A stretch of 64,000 bases of DNA from Hymenobacter aerophilus DSM 13606 (GCF_000382225.1 NZ_KB907800.1:62001-126000); one strand, 5' to 3'; positions 39,501 through 50,639 are shown, counted from the stretch's first letter. Numbers and translations: made by a program. Notes: generated from the letters alone by a model not told the origin.

Positions 39501-40949
39501 ATGTACCGCCATCTGGTCACCGTCAAAGTCAGCGTTGAAGGCCGTACAAACGAGCGGGTGCAGCTGGATAGCCTTGCCCTCGATGAGGCGCGGCTGGAAT
39601 GCCTGGATACCCAGACGGTGAAGCGTTGGAGCCCGGTTGAGCAGCACGGGATGGCCTTTCAGCACGTTCTCCAGGATATCCCAGACAACGGCGTCCTTGC
39701 GGTCCACAATTTTCTTGGCCGACTTCACCGTTTTCACAATGCCGCGCTCGATGAGCTTGCGGATAATGAACGGCTTGAATAGCTCAGCCGCCATATTCTT
39801 GGGCAGGCCGCACTCGTGCAGCTTCAGCTCGGGACCAACCACGATAACCGAACGGCCGGAGTAGTCGACACGCTTACCGAGCAGGTTCTGACGGAAGCGG
39901 CCCTGCTTGCCTTTCAGCATATCGGACAGCGACTTCAGGGCGCGGTTGCCTTCGGCGCGCACGGCATTTACCTTGCGCGAGTTGTCGAAGAGCGAATCTA
40001 CGGCTTCCTGCAGCATGCGCTTCTCGTTCCGCAGAATCACCTCCGGGGCCTTGATTTCAATCAGGCGCTTGAGGCGGTTGTTGCGGATGATAACGCGACG
40101 GTACAGGTCGTTCAGGTCGGAAGTGGCGAAACGGCCACCATCAAGCGGAACGAGCGGGCGCAGCTCCGGCGGAATTACGGGCACCATGCGGATAACCATC
40201 CACTCGGGCTTGTTCTCCACGCGGGTAGCGGCATCACGGAAGGCTTCCACCACGCGCAGACGCTTGAGGGCCTCGGCTTTACGCTGCTGCGAAGTTTCGG
40301 TAGCCGCAGAGTCGCGCAGCGAGTAGCTCAGCTCATCGAGGTTGATGCGCTCGAGCAGCATTTGCAGCGCCTCAGCCCCCATGCGGGCGATGAACTTATT
40401 GGGGTCATCGTTCGGCAGCATCTGGTTCTCGCGGGGGAGCTTGTCGATGATGTCGAGGTATTCGTCTTCGGTCAGGAAGTCGAGCTGCTGCACGCCTTCC
40501 TCAGCCAGCGTACCCGGCTGCACCACGGCGTAGCGCTCGTAGTAGATAATCTGGTCGAGCTTCTTGGTGGGCAGGCCCAGCAGGTAGCCGATTTTATTGG
40601 GCAGCGACTTGAAGTACCAGATGTGCGCAACGGGCACCACCAGTTCGATGTGGCCCATTCGCTCCCGGCGAACTTTCTTCTCAGTCACCTCCACGCCGCA
40701 ACGGTCGCAGATGATGCCCTTGTAACGGATGCGCTTGTATTTACCGCAGTGGCACTCCCAGTCCTTTACGGGACCGAAAATCCGCTCGCAGAACAAGCCG
40801 CCCATCTCGGGCTTGTACGTCCGGTAGTTGATGGTTTCGGGCTTAATCACCTCACCGTTCGACCGCTCCAGAATGGATTCGGGCGAGGCCAGCGAGATGG
40901 TGACTTTCGAGAAGTCCTGCACCAGTTTCTTGTTTTTTGCAAACGCCAT
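36597..40949 (-). CDS. rpoC: DNA-directed RNA polymerase subunit beta'
   Basis: 1450 residues. Zinc ribbon Cys at 66, 68, 81 and 84 ([14 protein letters not shown]), the catalytic Mg loop NADFDGDQM (around 465), the bridge and trigger regions ([38 protein letters not shown]) and the second zinc site [13 protein letters not shown] are all present. It has a Bacteroidota-type size, and its C-terminal 30 residues are Ala/Glu-rich. It is separated from rpoB by 326 bp, which is wide for this pair. Confidence 0.98.
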   Translation of the reverse strand: MAFAKNKKLVQDFSKVTISLASPESILERSNGEVIKPETINYRTYKPEMGGLFCERIFGPVKDWECHCGKYKRIRYKGIICDRCGVEVTEKKVRRERMGHIELVVPVAHIWYFKSLPNKIGYLLGLPTKKLDQIIYYERYAVVQPGTLAEEGVQQLDFLTEDEYLDIIDKLPRENQMLPNDDPNKFIARMGAEALQMLLERINLDELSYSLRDSAATETSQQRKAEALKRLRVVEAFRDAATRVENKPEWMVIRMVPVIPPELRPLVPLDGGRFATSDLNDLYRRVIIRNNRLKRLIEIKAPEVILRNEKRMLQEAVDSLFDNSRKVNAVRAEGNRALKSLSDMLKGKQGRFRQNLLGKRVDYSGRSVIVVGPELKLHECGLPKNMAAELFKPFIIRKLIERGIVKTVKSAKKIVDRKDAVVWDILENVLKGHPVLLNRAPTLHRLGIQAFQPRLIEGKAIQLHPLVCTAFNADFDGDQMAVHVPLGPAAILEASMLMLASHNILNPANGAPIAVPSQDMVLGLYYVTKGKRSTDDESIQGEGRVFYSDEEVVIAINEGQLSKHAYIKVRTEIRDEDDNLVTKIIETVAGRVLFNQLVPREVGFVDELLTKKKLQQIISLVFKRTGMARTAQFLDDIKTLGFQSAYKGGLSMGLGDIQIPKEKDELVKQAQADVAAVTQNYQMGLITDNERYNQVIDIWTRINNQITETLMGRLEKENQGFNSIYMMMHSGARGSREQIRQLGGMRGLMAKPQKSLQGSVGEIIENPILSNFKEGLDVIEYFISTHGARKGLADTALKTADAGYLTRRLVDVSQDVIVNEPDCGTLRGIETFALKDNEDIVEPLAERILGRVAVHDIVDPLTDEVILTAGDEITEEITRRIDATSIESVEIRSVLTCESKRGICAKCYGRNLSSGRMVQRGEAVGVIAAQSIGEPGTQLTLRTFHVGGTASNIAVEASIRAKFAGVIEFEDIRTVETASADGEAVNVVMGRSGEIRIVEKGTGKVFISNHVPYGSFLLVKEGQEVEKGQELNNWDPYNAVILAEFDGTIVYDAITEGITYREESDEQTGHREKVIIESKSAKDQNPAIIVRPGKKGDEEGQKGYSIPVGSHLNVENGQKIKAGQILAKIPRAVGKTRDITGGLPRVTELFEARNPSNPAVVAEIDGVVTYGTVKRGNREIFVESKDGVKKKYMVPLSKHILVQDNDFIRAGAPLSDGAITPSDILSIQGPGAVQEYLVNEIQEVYRLQGVKINDKHIEVVVRQMMQKVVILDAGDTSFLEHQVIDKIIFMEENDTIIDMKVVTNAGDSTNLKPGQIVTARRLRDENSSLRRRDLQLVEVRDAQPSVSRPTLQGITQASLGTQSFISAASFQETTKVLSEAAIRGKADELLGLKENVIVGHLIPAGTGLREYTRQIVGSKEEMEAAQAAKAEEAAAPAKRPSRAKREVSAE

Positions 40950-41275
40950 GTAGGGAAGCTGTTAGCTGTTGGCTGTTTATCTGTCAGGGAAAATCCGCGC
41001 CGCTTAAGCGAGGCGGAAATACCATAACAGCTCGACTCTGCTAAAAGTGCTCTGCCGGTCGGATAGGTACGCCGGGCAGTAGGTTTCGGCAGGTCTGATG
41101 GGTAACCACTCCGGCTTTGGCAAACCGAAGCTCAATGCGGCCCGTCCCGCCGGGCTTCAAGTGTCGTACTGACCATATCTCGGTACGACGCCGGTGGCGG
41201 GGTTGGGCCACTGCTTATAGAACCGAAGCGGGAGCTACCACCGGCGAACCGGCCGTAGCTCCCTTTTTCGAATAC
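40950..41275. other. rpoB-rpoC intergenic region, 326 bp
   Basis: No gene seen. Near rpoB is a hairpin (GGGAGCTA 41229-41236 and its complement about 41256-41263, with an inner CCGG pair) without a T-run. Near rpoC are reiterated GCTGTTAGCTGTTGGCTG words with a partial complement (TAACAGCT) about 60 nt away. Several further GC-rich inverted segments (CGGGCAGTAGG, CCGCCGGG) suggest a structured RNA spacer. Confidence 0.5.
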
Positions 41276-44200
41276 TTAGTCAAGCGTAATCTCCAATGCC
41301 AGACCACGCAGCTCGTGGATGAGCACGTTGAACGACTCGGGGATGTTGGGCTTGGGCAGCACGTCGCCTTTTACAATGGCTTCGTACGCCTTGGCCCGGC
41401 CCACCACGTCGTCCGACTTCACCGTCAGGATTTCCTGGAGCACGTTGGACGCGCCGAAGGCCTCCAGGGCCCACACTTCCATCTCACCGAAGCGCTGACC
41501 ACCGAACTGGGCCTTACCACCCAGCGGCTGCTGGGTAATGAGCGAGTACGGGCCGATGGAACGGGCGTGCATCTTGTCATCCACCAGGTGACCCAGCTTC
41601 AGCATGTAGATAACACCCACCGTTACCGGCTGGTCGAAACGCTGGCCGGTGAGGCCGTCGTGCAGATACGCGCGGCCGAAGGTCGGCAGACCGGCTTCCG
41701 TCAGCTCTGCTGATACTTCGGCTTCGGTAGCGCCGTCGAAAATCGGGGTGGCGTAGGTGCGGCCCAGCTTGAGGCCGGCCCAGCCGAGTACGGTTTCGTA
41801 AATCTGACCGATGTTCATCCGGCTTGGTACGCCGAGCGGGTTGAGCACGATGTCCATGGGGGTGCCGTCGGGCAGGAAGGGCATGTCCTCGTCGCGCACG
41901 ATGCGGGCTACGACACCTTTGTTACCGTGGCGGCCGGCCATCTTGTCACCCACCTTCAGCTTGCGCTTCTTGGCGATGTACACTTTAGCCAGCTGCACGA
42001 TGCCGGCGGGCAACTCGTCGCCAACTTCCAGCGTGAACCGCTCGCGCTTGAAGCGGGCCGTTACCACGTTGCGGCGCTTGGCGTAGTTCTTCACCAGCTC
42101 GCCCACCATGGCATTTACGCGGGCATCAGCTGTCCAGCCGTCGAGCACCAGGTCCTTGAACAGGTTAGCCTCTTCGGGCACGGCGTAGTTGCTCTCGTCG
42201 CGGTAGGGGTTCTTGTCGGGGAACAGGTTTTCGGCCACGTTCTTCTTGCCGAACTTCACGCCCTTCGACATGATTTCCTCGCCGAACTTGTGCTTGATGC
42301 CTTGCGACGTCTTGCCTTCGAGCAGCGCGGTCATCTTCTCAATCATGATGGCGCGGATGCCCCGCAGGTCGCGCGAATACGCTTCCTTCAGCTCCTCCAC
42401 TTCCTTTTTCGACTTGGCCCGCAGGTTTTTGTCTTTCTTAGGACGCGAGAAGAGCTTGGTGCCGATAACGACGCCGTTCAGCGACGGTGGCGCTTTCAAG
42501 GAAGCATCCTTCACGTCGCCGGCCTTGTCGCCGAAAATGGCGCGGAGCAGCTTCTCCTCCGGGGTCGGGTCGGTTTCGCCCTTGGGCGTAATCTTACCGA
42601 TGAGGATGTCGCCTTCCTTCACCTCGGCGCCCAGGCGGATTACGCCGTTGTCGTCGAGGTTGCGTACGGCTTCTTCGCTCACGTTCGGAATCTCCGAGGT
42701 CAGCTCCTCTTCGCCGCGCTTGGTTTCGCGCACTTCCAGCTCGAACTCCTCAATGTGAATCGAGGTGAAGATGTCGTCGCGCACTACTTTCTCCGAGATG
42801 ACGATGGCGTCCTCGAAGTTGTAGCCCTGCCACGGCATGAACGCTACCTGCATGTTGCGGCCCAGGGCCAGCTCGCCCTTGTTGGTGCCGTAGCCTTCGC
42901 ACAGCACCTGGCCGCGCGTTACCCGCTCGCCCTTCTTCACGAGGGGCGTCAGGTTGATGCAGGTGTCCTGGTTGGTGCGGCGGAACTTGATGAGGTCGTA
43001 GGAAATCTTCTCGGCGTCGAAGCTTACCAGGATTTCGTCCTCGCTCAGGTCGTACTTCACCACGATGCGGTTTGCATCCACGTAGTCAATCACGCCGTCG
43101 CCCTCGGCTACCACCAGGGTGCGCGAGTCGGTGGCCACGCGGCCTTCGAGGCCGGTGCCTACGATGGGGGCTTCGGCTTTCAAGAGCGGCACGGCCTGGC
43201 GCTGCATGTTCGAGCCCATCAGGGCGCGGTTGGCGTCGTCGTGCTCCAGGAACGGAATCAGCGAAGCAGCCACCGACACAATCTGGTTCGGGGCTACGTC
43301 CATGTAGCTGTACTCGTCGGGGCCTACCACGGGGAAGTCACCCTCGAAACGGCCTTTTACGAGGTCGTTCAGGAAGTTGCCTTCATCATCAATCGGGGCG
43401 TTGGCCTGGGCGATGTGGTGGGTGTCTTCTTCCTCCGCGGTCAGGTACTTCACGTTCTCCGTCATGTCCACCTGGCCGTTGATGGCCGTGCGGTATGGCG
43501 TTTCGATGAAGCCCATCGAGTTCACGCGGGCGTGCACGCACAGCGACGAAATCAGACCAATATTGGGTCCTTCCGGCGTTTCGATGGTGCAGAGACGGCC
43601 GTAGTGCGTGTAGTGCACGTCGCGTACTTCGAAACCGGCCCGCTCGCGGCTCAGACCTCCGGGCCCGAGTGCCGATACGCGACGCTTGTGCGTCACCTCG
43701 GCCAGCGGGTTGGTCTGGTCCATGAACTGGGAAAGCTGGTTGGTGCCGAAGAACGAGTTGATAACGCTCGACAAAGTGCGGGCGTTGATCAGGTCGACAG
43801 GCTTGAAGTCCTCGTTGTCGCGCACGTTCATGCGCTCCTTGATGGTGCGGGCCATGCGGGCCAGACCCACGCCGAACTGGGCGTAGAGCTGCTCGCCCAC
43901 CGTGCGCACGCGGCGGTTGCTCAAGTGGTCAATGTCATCGACAATGGCCTTCGAGTTGATCAGACCGATCAGGTACTTCACGATGAGCACGATGTCCTCG
44001 TTGGTCAGCACGCGGGCGTCCCAGTTGGTCTCAATGCCCAGCTTCTTGTTGATGCGGTAGCGGCCTACGTCGCCGAGGTCGTAGCGCTTGTCCGAGAAGA
44101 ACAACTTCTGGATGATGTCGCGGGCAGTTTCCTCGTCGGGTGCTTCGGTGTTCCGCAACTGACGGTAAATCTGCTCCACGGCTTCCTTCTCCGAGTTAGA

Positions 44201-45196
44201 GTTGTCCTTCTGAAGCGTGTTGTAGATGATGGCGTAGTCCGCAATGTTCACGTTCTCGCGGTGCAGAATCACCGACTTGGCACCCGCATTCAGGATGATG
44301 TCGATGTCCTCCTCCGAGATTTCGGAATCGCGCTCCATCAGCACCTCGTTGCGGTCGATGGAAACTACTTCGCCGGTGTCCTCGTCCACGAAGTCCTCGG
44401 TCCAGGTGCGCAGCACCCGGGCCGCCAGCTTGCGGCCGACAGCTTTCTTGAGGTTCTTCTTGTCGGCCTTCACCTCTTCCGACAACCCGAACAGGTCGAG
44501 AATGTCTTTGTCGGTGCCGTAGCCGATGGCGCGCAGCAGCGTGGTAACCGGGAATTTCTTCTTCCGGTCGATGTAGGCGTACATCACGTTGTTCACGTCC
44601 GTGGCAAACTCAATCCACGAGCCCTTGAACGGGATGATACGGGCCGAATACAGCTTGGTGCCGTTGGTGTGCTTGCTCTGGGCAAAGAACACGCCCGGCG
44701 AGCGATGCAGCTGCGACACGATAACGCGCTCGGCGCCGTTAATAACGAACGAGCCCTTTTCGGTCATGTACGGGATGTTGCCCAGGAACACTTCCTGCTC
44801 AATCGTCTCGAAATCCTCGTTGTCCGAATCGTTGCACACCAGCCGGAGCTTGGCCTTCAGCGGTACGGAATACGTCAGGCCCCGGTCGATGCACTCGTCC
44901 ACCGAGTACTTGGGCGGGTCGACGTGGTAATCGAGGAAGGTCAGCACGAAGTTTTCGCGCGAGTCCGAAATCGGGAAGTTCTCGGCGAATACTTTGAAAA
45001 GGCCTTCATCGGTCCGGTTCTCAGCAGCCGTTTCCAACTGGAAGAAATCCATGAACGAGCGCACCTGCACGTCGAGGAAATCCGGGTACTCAATAACCTT
45101 TTTAATCTTGGCGAAGTTGATCCGCTCGTCAGCGGCCTGCAATTTTTGCAGCCCTGTCGGCGCTTGGGGCGCTTTCGGTTCTTTCGATGTAGCCAA
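41276..45196 (-). CDS. rpoB: DNA-directed RNA polymerase subunit beta
   Basis: 1306 residues if begun at TTG 45196 ([11 protein letters not shown]). There is no ATG anywhere upstream in this frame before the conserved block [20 protein letters not shown], so a non-ATG start is unavoidable; the TTG gives the MAT opening usual in the phylum. The rifampicin region ([40 protein letters not shown]) looks wild type. The catalytic-side blocks ([31 protein letters not shown]) are present. The C-terminus pairs with beta' ([19 protein letters not shown]). Confidence 0.95.
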   Translation of the reverse strand: MATSKEPKAPQAPTGLQKLQAADERINFAKIKKVIEYPDFLDVQVRSFMDFFQLETAAENRTDEGLFKVFAENFPISDSRENFVLTFLDYHVDPPKYSVDECIDRGLTYSVPLKAKLRLVCNDSDNEDFETIEQEVFLGNIPYMTEKGSFVINGAERVIVSQLHRSPGVFFAQSKHTNGTKLYSARIIPFKGSWIEFATDVNNVMYAYIDRKKKFPVTTLLRAIGYGTDKDILDLFGLSEEVKADKKNLKKAVGRKLAARVLRTWTEDFVDEDTGEVVSIDRNEVLMERDSEISEEDIDIILNAGAKSVILHRENVNIADYAIIYNTLQKDNSNSEKEAVEQIYRQLRNTEAPDEETARDIIQKLFFSDKRYDLGDVGRYRINKKLGIETNWDARVLTNEDIVLIVKYLIGLINSKAIVDDIDHLSNRRVRTVGEQLYAQFGVGLARMARTIKERMNVRDNEDFKPVDLINARTLSSVINSFFGTNQLSQFMDQTNPLAEVTHKRRVSALGPGGLSRERAGFEVRDVHYTHYGRLCTIETPEGPNIGLISSLCVHARVNSMGFIETPYRTAINGQVDMTENVKYLTAEEEDTHHIAQANAPIDDEGNFLNDLVKGRFEGDFPVVGPDEYSYMDVAPNQIVSVAASLIPFLEHDDANRALMGSNMQRQAVPLLKAEAPIVGTGLEGRVATDSRTLVVAEGDGVIDYVDANRIVVKYDLSEDEILVSFDAEKISYDLIKFRRTNQDTCINLTPLVKKGERVTRGQVLCEGYGTNKGELALGRNMQVAFMPWQGYNFEDAIVISEKVVRDDIFTSIHIEEFELEVRETKRGEEELTSEIPNVSEEAVRNLDDNGVIRLGAEVKEGDILIGKITPKGETDPTPEEKLLRAIFGDKAGDVKDASLKAPPSLNGVVIGTKLFSRPKKDKNLRAKSKKEVEELKEAYSRDLRGIRAIMIEKMTALLEGKTSQGIKHKFGEEIMSKGVKFGKKNVAENLFPDKNPYRDESNYAVPEEANLFKDLVLDGWTADARVNAMVGELVKNYAKRRNVVTARFKRERFTLEVGDELPAGIVQLAKVYIAKKRKLKVGDKMAGRHGNKGVVARIVRDEDMPFLPDGTPMDIVLNPLGVPSRMNIGQIYETVLGWAGLKLGRTYATPIFDGATEAEVSAELTEAGLPTFGRAYLHDGLTGQRFDQPVTVGVIYMLKLGHLVDDKMHARSIGPYSLITQQPLGGKAQFGGQRFGEMEVWALEAFGASNVLQEILTVKSDDVVGRAKAYEAIVKGDVLPKPNIPESFNVLIHELRGLALEITLD

Positions 45197-45469
45197 TGTA
45201 TGTGGGGTTAGGAAATGGAGACTGGGAGAATCCAAGCCAGGCGGAGAACAAGGTTGGCCGCTTGGCGAAATAATGGGGTAATCAGCGGACACGCCGAAGC
45301 GCAAAGCACTACTAGTAGCAGTTTGCGCTGGACCGTCCGTAGCCGCGAAAAGCCGCAAAGCGGCGCGTAAACGAACTTCCGACTACTTTGTTGCCTACAA
45401 ACAGGAAAAGACCTGGCTTAGTTGCCAGGCCTCTCCTAATTTGTTGGGTGTTAGAGCAGGCAGCAGAGA
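45197..45469. other. rplL-rpoB intergenic region with terminator-like hairpin
   Basis: 273 bp without a gene. A short stem (ACCTGGC 45411-45417 with GCCAGGC 45424-45430) lies 39 nt after the rplL stop and is followed on the minus strand by CTTTTCC, like the partial terminator seen at this junction in other bacteria. No full TAnnTTTG box was found before rpoB. Confidence 0.55.
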
Positions 45470-45847
45470 TTACTTAATCTCTACTTCAGCGCCAGCCTCT
45501 TCCAGTTGCTTCTTCAGGCCTTCAGCCTCGTCTTTGGCAACACCTTCCTTAACGGCCTTTGGAGCACCGTCAACGAGTTCTTTGGCTTCCTTCAGGCCGA
45601 GGCCGGTCAGGTCCTTCACCAGCTTCACAACAGCCAGCTTCTGGCCACCGGCAGCTTTCAGGATTACGTCGAACGAGGTCTTCTCCTCAGGAGCGTCAGC
45701 AGCAGCGCCACCGCCGCCAGCCATCATCATCGGAGCAGCAGCAGCGGGCTCAATGCCGTACTCGTCCTTCAGGATGCCAGCCAGTTCGTTTACTTCTTTT
45801 ACCGTCAGGCTAACGAGCTGCTCGGCGAATGCTTTCAAATCTGCCAT
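45470..45847 (-). CDS. rplL: 50S ribosomal protein L7/L12
   Basis: 125 residues. This is the multicopy stalk protein that recruits translational GTPases. The N-terminal dimer domain ([20 protein letters not shown]), an Ala/Gly hinge ([18 protein letters not shown]) and the C-terminal domain ([20 protein letters not shown]) are all visible. Normal size; follows rplJ by 65 nt. Confidence 0.98.
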   Translation of the reverse strand: MADLKAFAEQLVSLTVKEVNELAGILKDEYGIEPAAAAPMMMAGGGGAAADAPEEKTSFDVILKAAGGQKLAVVKLVKDLTGLGLKEAKELVDGAPKAVKEGVAKDEAEGLKKQLEEAGAEVEIK

Positions 45848-45912
45848 TTCTGTAGATTGTTAAAAAGGGGGGTTGTTGAAGAAAATTTATGTTTGAAAAA
45901 GACGAGCAGTGG

Positions 45913-46467
45913 TTAGCCTGCAACCTCTTCTTTTTCGGAAAGCGTTTTGAGGATGCCAGCCAGCTTGCTGCCGCCGCTCGACAGAGCAGAGATAACATTT
46001 TTGGCGGGCGACTGGAGCAGACCGATGATTTCACCGATGAGTTCCGTCTTGCCTTTCAGCGTAGCCAGCGTGCCGAGCTGCTCGTGGCCGAGGTAGATGC
46101 TGGCGTCCACGTAGGCACCCTTCAGGGCGGGGCGAACAACGGCAGTTTTGCTGTAGTTCTGGGCCTTGTGGAAGTCCTGCATCAGCTTGGCGGGAGCATT
46201 GCCGCTCTCTTTCGAGAACAGGATGCCCGACTGGCCTACCAGCGCTGCGTCCATCTCCGAAGTATCCACATCGAGGGTATCGAGGGCCTTGCGGATGAAC
46301 GTGTTCTTGTACACCTTGAACTCCAGGCCGCGGTTGAAGCAGAGCCGACGGAATTCGTTGATTTTCGCCACCGACATTCCCGACGCATCGGCAATGTAGA
46401 ACGCGTTGTGCGATTGGAACTTCTCGCTCAACTCGTCGACGAGGGCTTGTTTATCTTCCCGGATCAT
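45913..46467 (-). CDS. rplJ: 50S ribosomal protein L10
   Basis: 184 residues. uL10 forms the stalk base that holds L7/L12 dimers through its C-terminal helix. Blocks are MIREDKQALVDELSEKFQSH, NEFRRLCFNRGLEFKVYKNT and the terminal helix SGGSKLAGILKTLSEKEEVA. In E. coli it represses this operon by binding its leader; not testable here. Confidence 0.97.
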   Translation of the reverse strand: MIREDKQALVDELSEKFQSHNAFYIADASGMSVAKINEFRRLCFNRGLEFKVYKNTFIRKALDTLDVDTSEMDAALVGQSGILFSKESGNAPAKLMQDFHKAQNYSKTAVVRPALKGAYVDASIYLGHEQLGTLATLKGKTELIGEIIGLLQSPAKNVISALSSGGSKLAGILKTLSEKEEVAG

Positions 46468-46486
46468 ATCGCGTGTTGATTAAAGA

Positions 46487-47182
46487 TTAAGCGGAAGTTA
46501 CCGACGTGTCGACTGGTACGCCGGGCGACATCGTGCTCGAGAGCGTAATGCTCTTGATGTAAGTGCCTTTGGCCGACGAAGGCTTCAGGCGCTGGAGGGT
46601 CTGGATAACCTCGATGGCGTTTTCAGCCAGCTTCTGGTCATCAAACGACACCTTGCCTACCGAGCAGTGGATGATACCGGTTTTATCAACTTTGAAGTCG
46701 ATTTTACCAGCCTTCACCTCCTGCACTGCCTTGGCTACATCGGTCGTTACCGTGCCCGACTTGGGGTTCGGCATCAGGCCACGGGGGCCCAATACGCGGC
46801 CCAGACGGCCCACTTTGGCCATTACGGCCGGCATGGTGATGATAACGTCGATGTCAGTCCAGCCTTTCTCGATTTTCGAGATGTAGTCGTCAAGACCCAC
46901 GTAGTCGGCACCAGCTGCAGTAGCTTCGGCTTCTTTGTCGGGCGTAACGAGGGCCAGCACACGAACGGTTTTGCCCGTGCCGTGGGGCAGCGTAGCAACG
47001 CCACGTACCATCTGGTCGGCTTTGCGGGGGTCAACACCCAACCGAACGTCGATATCCACGGAGGCATCGAATTTCGTGTAGGTGATGTCCTTCACAACCT
47101 TCGCTGCTTCTACCAGCGTCCGGATTTCGGTCAGGTCGTGCTTGGCCAGGGCTTCCTGGCGCTTCTTGCTGATTTTTGCCAT
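46487..47182 (-). CDS. rplA: 50S ribosomal protein L1
   Basis: 231 residues, two-domain uL1 that moves E-site tRNA out. Signatures are [60 protein letters not shown] and [18 protein letters not shown]. Classic autoregulator of rplKA in E. coli. Normal size. Confidence 0.98.
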   Translation of the reverse strand: MAKISKKRQEALAKHDLTEIRTLVEAAKVVKDITYTKFDASVDIDVRLGVDPRKADQMVRGVATLPHGTGKTVRVLALVTPDKEAEATAAGADYVGLDDYISKIEKGWTDIDVIITMPAVMAKVGRLGRVLGPRGLMPNPKSGTVTTDVAKAVQEVKAGKIDFKVDKTGIIHCSVGKVSFDDQKLAENAIEVIQTLQRLKPSSAKGTYIKSITLSSTMSPGVPVDTSVTSA

Positions 47183-47200
47183 GTCTTCTCCGTCGTTTAA

Positions 47201-47644
47201 TTAAGCTGCGAAAGGAGAAGCACCCGACACGGTGATACCCATGCTACGCGCCGTACCGGCAACCTGCTTCATGGCCGACTCCACCTCAAAGGCGTTCAGG
47301 TCGGGCATTTTGGTTTCGGCAATAGTGCGCACCTGGTCCCACGTAATCGACCCTACCTTGTTCCGGTTAGGCTCTTTCGAACCGCTCTGGAGCTTGGCGG
47401 CGTCCTTTAGCAGAACGGGCACCGGGGGGGTCTTCACCACGAAGTCGAACGACTTGTCGGTGTACATGGTGATGAGAACAGGACAAACTTGGCCGGCCTT
47501 ATCTTGGGTGCGCGCATTGAACTGCTTGCAGAACTCCATGATGTTAAGGCCTTTGCTACCAAGTGCAGGTCCAACCGGCGGTGCGGGGTTCGCGGCGCCT
47601 CCCTTTATCTGAAGCTTCAGATAACCTCTAATTTCCTTGGCCAT
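47201..47644 (-). CDS. rplK: 50S ribosomal protein L11
   Basis: 147 residues. uL11 sits at the GTPase-associated centre with L10. It starts [20 protein letters not shown], with the Pro-rich N-domain [20 protein letters not shown]; the C-domain ([20 protein letters not shown]) binds 23S rRNA. Normal size. Confidence 0.98.
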   Translation of the reverse strand: MAKEIRGYLKLQIKGGAANPAPPVGPALGSKGLNIMEFCKQFNARTQDKAGQVCPVLITMYTDKSFDFVVKTPPVPVLLKDAAKLQSGSKEPNRNKVGSITWDQVRTIAETKMPDLNAFEVESAMKQVAGTARSMGITVSGASPFAA

Positions 47645-47759
47645 TTGGTTTGTAAGGCTTCGGATGCCGCGACGTAACTCGCAGTATCCTCAGTTTTCTA
47701 ATTGCTCCGAAGTGGAAGCACCACCGGTCCGGAGCGGATAACCGATGACGTTTTTCTTT

Positions 47760-47870
47760 GAGAAGTGAGATATCAGAAGTGAGAGGTGAGACTTTGTTCT
47801 ATATAGTCTCGATTCCTCTTTTGTGAAGAAGAAACCAGAACAGCTTCTCACCTCTCAAATCTCACTTCTA
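47760..47870. repeat. Word-repeat hairpin after nusG
   Basis: Left arm 47760-47790 and right arm 47844-47870 are complementary apart from an 8-nt insertion. Both consist of GAAGTGAGA and GAGGTGAG words. The right arm ends 4 nt from the nusG stop codon. It lies in the nusG-rplK gap (230 bp). Confidence 0.85.
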
Positions 47871-47874
47871 ACAA

Positions 47875-48444
47875 TTACTCTATTTCCTTCTCGACCTGGG
47901 TGTAGCTCAACTCCATGGGCTGGCTACGGCCGAAGATTTTTACGATGACGTTGAGGCGCTTACGGTCCTCGTACACCTCGGCCACGTTGCCCGACATGCC
48001 GGCAAAGCCACCATCCACGATTTTCACCAGCTCGCCCACCACGTATGGCGTTTCTAGCGTTTCGGTCTGCTCCTCCGACTCATCGACGATGCCGAGGATG
48101 CGGTTCACTTCCGAAATGTGCAGCGGCACGGGTACCGTATTCTGGTTGGCCGCCTTGCCCTCCTTGTCGGAGAGGAAGCCGATGATGCCCGGGGTGCTGG
48201 TGATGATGTGGTCGACCTCGCCGTGGGTCAGGTCGGCGTGGATGATGATGTAGCCGGGATACAGGTTCCGCTCGCGCACGCGCTTCTTGCCGTTGCGCAT
48301 CTCGAACACCTTCTCTACCGGAATCAGTACCTGGGGTACCAGGTCCGAGAGGCCGTGGCGGCCGATTTCCGTTTCGAGGTAAGTCTTGGCTTTCTTTTCC
48401 TGGCCGCTCACCGAGCGTACCACGTACCATTTCAATTCGCCCAT
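47875..48444 (-). CDS. nusG: Transcription termination/antitermination factor NusG
   Basis: 189 residues. The NGN domain (KWYVVRSVSGQEKKAKTYLE, GYIIIHADLTHGEVDHIITS) binds RNA polymerase; the C-terminal KOW domain (GELVKIVDGGFAGMSGNVAE) binds Rho or S10. Standard size and place between secE and rplK. Confidence 0.98.
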   Translation of the reverse strand: MGELKWYVVRSVSGQEKKAKTYLETEIGRHGLSDLVPQVLIPVEKVFEMRNGKKRVRERNLYPGYIIIHADLTHGEVDHIITSTPGIIGFLSDKEGKAANQNTVPVPLHISEVNRILGIVDESEEQTETLETPYVVGELVKIVDGGFAGMSGNVAEVYEDRKRLNVIVKIFGRSQPMELSYTQVEKEIE

Positions 48445-48464
48445 TTTAGTCGCGTCAGTGCCGA

Positions 48465-48659
48465 TTAAAGGAACGAGTTATAGAAGGCCTCCAGGCCCTC
48501 CTTGAAAATTACATCCATCACGCCCACCACCACGGCAAAAATCAGCGAGCCGAGCAGTACGAGGCCGGCGCTTTTCTGCAGTTCTTCCATCGAGGGCCAC
48601 GTTACCTTGTAGCGCATCTCCTCGGCAGTTTCCCGGAAGTAGTTGGTCAGCTTGCTCAT
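48465..48659 (-). CDS. secE: Preprotein translocase subunit SecE
   Basis: 64 residues from ATG 48659 (MSKLTNYFRETAEEM). This is the short single-helix SecE: an amphipathic segment with EEMRYKVTWPSMEELQKSAG, then one membrane helix (GLVLLGSLIFAVVVGVMDVIF). It clamps SecY. It lies between tRNA-Trp and nusG, the usual order in the phylum. Confidence 0.97.
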   Translation of the reverse strand: MSKLTNYFRETAEEMRYKVTWPSMEELQKSAGLVLLGSLIFAVVVGVMDVIFKEGLEAFYNSFL

Positions 48660-48724
48660 GTGCGAAAGGCCCGGCTGGTGAGAGTGAGTAAAAGAACGGC
48701 TGCCGAAGCAGCCGTACAATCTGG

Positions 48725-48798
48725 TGGCACGGGCGGAGAGATTCGAACTCCCATCAAAGGTTTTGGAGACCTCTATTCTACCCTTGAACTACGCCCGT
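48725..48798 (-). tRNA. trnW: tRNA-Trp (anticodon CCA)
   Basis: A full cloverleaf: acceptor ACGGGCG paired with CGCCCGT, D-arm GTTC/GAAT, anticodon loop CTCCAAA giving CCA, T-arm with TTCGAAT, discriminator G. The 3' CCA is encoded (48725-48727), unlike the three tRNAs upstream of tuf. Body 71 nt plus CCA. Confidence 0.97.
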
Positions 48799-48837
48799 GG
48801 ATGCGTCCCGCCCGGCTATAAAATCGGATTGGGACTG

Positions 48838-48868
48838 CAAATGTAGGTAACTCTTCAGACAAAACAAA
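48838..48868 (-). promoter_or_regulatory. Promoter of tRNA-Trp-secE-nusG unit
   Basis: On the minus strand, TTTG (48868-48865), a 19-nt spacer and TACATTTG (48845-48838), a near-ideal Bacteroidota promoter 40 nt before the tRNA. Its -33 box lies within the tail of the tuf terminator. Confidence 0.78.
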
Positions 48869-48896
48869 TCCGCCCCCGAAATTTTCGGGGGCGGAT
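48858..48896 (-). terminator. Rho-independent terminator of tuf
   Basis: A perfect 13-bp stem (48868-48880 and 48884-48896, ATCCGCCCCCGAA) with a 3-nt loop is followed on the minus strand by TTGTTTTG. It lies about 30 nt after the tuf stop. Confidence 0.92.
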
Positions 48897-48927
48897 CGTT
48901 TTATTTCAGCAGATTTCCGGTGGAAAA

Positions 48928-50115
48928 CTACTCGGTGATTTCGGTTACCTGACCGGCACCTACCGTCCGGCCACCCTCACGGATAGCGAAGCGGAGGCCT
49001 TTCTCCATAGCTACCGAGTTGATCAGCTCAACCGAGATAGTTACGTTGTCGCCGGGCATTACCATTTCTACACCCTCGGCCAGCGTGATGATGCCGGTTA
49101 CGTCGGTGGTGCGGAAATAGAACTGAGGACGGTAGTTGTTGAAGAACGGCGTGTGACGGCCACCTTCCTCTTTCGAGAGTACGTACACCTCAGCCTTGAA
49201 CTTGGTGTGCGGCTTCACGGAACCTGGCTTGCAGATTACCATGCCCCGACGGATGGCTTCCTTCTCAATACCGCGGAGCAGCAGACCAACGTTGTCGCCG
49301 GCTTCGCCACGGTCGAGGATCTTGCGGAACATCTCTACACCGGTAACGGTCGACTTCAGGTTCTCAGCACCCATGCCGAGAATATCAACCTGCTCACCCG
49401 AGTTGATGATGCCACGCTCGATACGGCCGGTAGCAACCGTTCCACGACCCGTAATCGAGAACACGTCCTCAACAGGCATCAGGAAGGGCAGGTCGGTCAG
49501 ACGAGCAGGAATCGGAATGAACGAGTCAACCGCGTCCATCAGCTCCTCGATCTTGGGAACCCAGTTGGCATCGCCATTCAGGCCACCCAGAGCCGAGCCC
49601 TGAATTACGGGGATGTTGTCGCCGTCGAAGTCGTAGAACGAAAGCAGCTCACGGATTTCCATCTCCACCAGCTCGAGGAGCTCGGGGTCGTCCACCATGT
49701 CAACTTTGTTCATGAACACCACCAGCTGGGGAACACCAACCTGACGGGCGAGCAGGATGTGCTCACGGGTCTGGGGCATTGGGCCGTCGGTAGCAGCTAC
49801 CACGAGGATAGCGCCGTCCATCTGGGCAGCACCGGTAACCATGTTCTTCACGTAGTCAGCGTGACCGGGGCAGTCAACGTGAGCATAGTGACGGTTCTCG
49901 GTGGCGTACTCTACGTGCGAGGTGTTGATGGTAATGCCACGCTCTTTTTCTTCGGGAGCATTGTCGATCGAAGAGAAGTCGCGCTTGGCAGCCAGACCCT
50001 TGTTGGCCAGTACCTGGGTAATGGCGGCGGTGAGGGTGGTTTTGCCGTGGTCAACGTGACCAATCGTGCCGATGTTTACGTGCGGCTTGGACCGGTCAAA
50101 ATTTTCTTTAGCCAT
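48928..50115 (-). CDS. tuf: Elongation factor Tu
   Basis: 395 residues. It delivers aminoacyl-tRNA to the ribosome. G motifs are [43 protein letters not shown] and [10 protein letters not shown]; domains 2 and 3 follow with [18 protein letters not shown] and the ending [18 protein letters not shown]. Single copy in the window, within a tRNA cluster (Tyr-Gly-Thr-tuf-Trp). Confidence 0.98.
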   Translation of the reverse strand: MAKENFDRSKPHVNIGTIGHVDHGKTTLTAAITQVLANKGLAAKRDFSSIDNAPEEKERGITINTSHVEYATENRHYAHVDCPGHADYVKNMVTGAAQMDGAILVVAATDGPMPQTREHILLARQVGVPQLVVFMNKVDMVDDPELLELVEMEIRELLSFYDFDGDNIPVIQGSALGGLNGDANWVPKIEELMDAVDSFIPIPARLTDLPFLMPVEDVFSITGRGTVATGRIERGIINSGEQVDILGMGAENLKSTVTGVEMFRKILDRGEAGDNVGLLLRGIEKEAIRRGMVICKPGSVKPHTKFKAEVYVLSKEEGGRHTPFFNNYRPQFYFRTTDVTGIITLAEGVEMVMPGDNVTISVELINSVAMEKGLRFAIREGGRTVGAGQVTEITE

Positions 50116-50289
50116 TGTAAAGAGATTAAGAGGAATTTTGAGGTGAGAAGGGGAAAACGCGACTAAAACCTAACTATACAGAAGAAAGCGAAACACAGCT
50201 CTGCTTGACCAGGGACTGCACGTCGCTTTGCTTGGCTGACAGTTCCAAAACGGTGCAGTCGCGCTGCCCCGTTGGTACTCGTAATTCTG

Positions 50290-50361
<72 letters not shown>

Positions 50362-50470
50362 TGGTATTTTTAGCCCGCTGGCGCGTAGCCGGGGCAAAGG
50401 TACGACAGGAGAACAACAATTGCCAACCGGAGCCGGCCTAAACTGTTACCTGAGCTACACTGTTGCTACG

Positions 50471-50543
50471 AGCGGGAGACGAGGTTCGAACTCGCGACCT
50501 GCAGCTTGGAAGGCTGCCGCTCTACCAACTGAGCTACTCCCGC
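50471..50543 (-). tRNA. trnG: tRNA-Gly (anticodon TCC)
   Basis: 73 nt. Acceptor GCGGGAG with CTCCCGC, D-arm GCTC/GAGC, anticodon stem GCAGC/GCTGC with loop CTTCCAA (anticodon TCC), T-loop TTCGAAC, discriminator T. CCA is not encoded. Confidence 0.97.
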
Positions 50544-50639
50544 GGGGGAAAAGAGGCTAAAAGTGCAGAAGCCAGAAGATGATTGTAAGCGCAGGCTTTT
50601 TAATCACCTTCTGGCTTCCAGACTTTCAAACCGGTAATG

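Noticed and set aside
41927-45211. 1094-codon open frame antisense to rpoB
   Set aside because: It mirrors the codon bias of rpoB (G/C third positions remove stops on the opposite strand). The product is a His/Val/Leu-rich string without domains.
45197-45358. N-terminal 54-residue extension of RpoB
   Set aside because: The extension itself begins at TTG, is not conserved, and reads like translated leader; the shorter TTG start gives a normal family opening.
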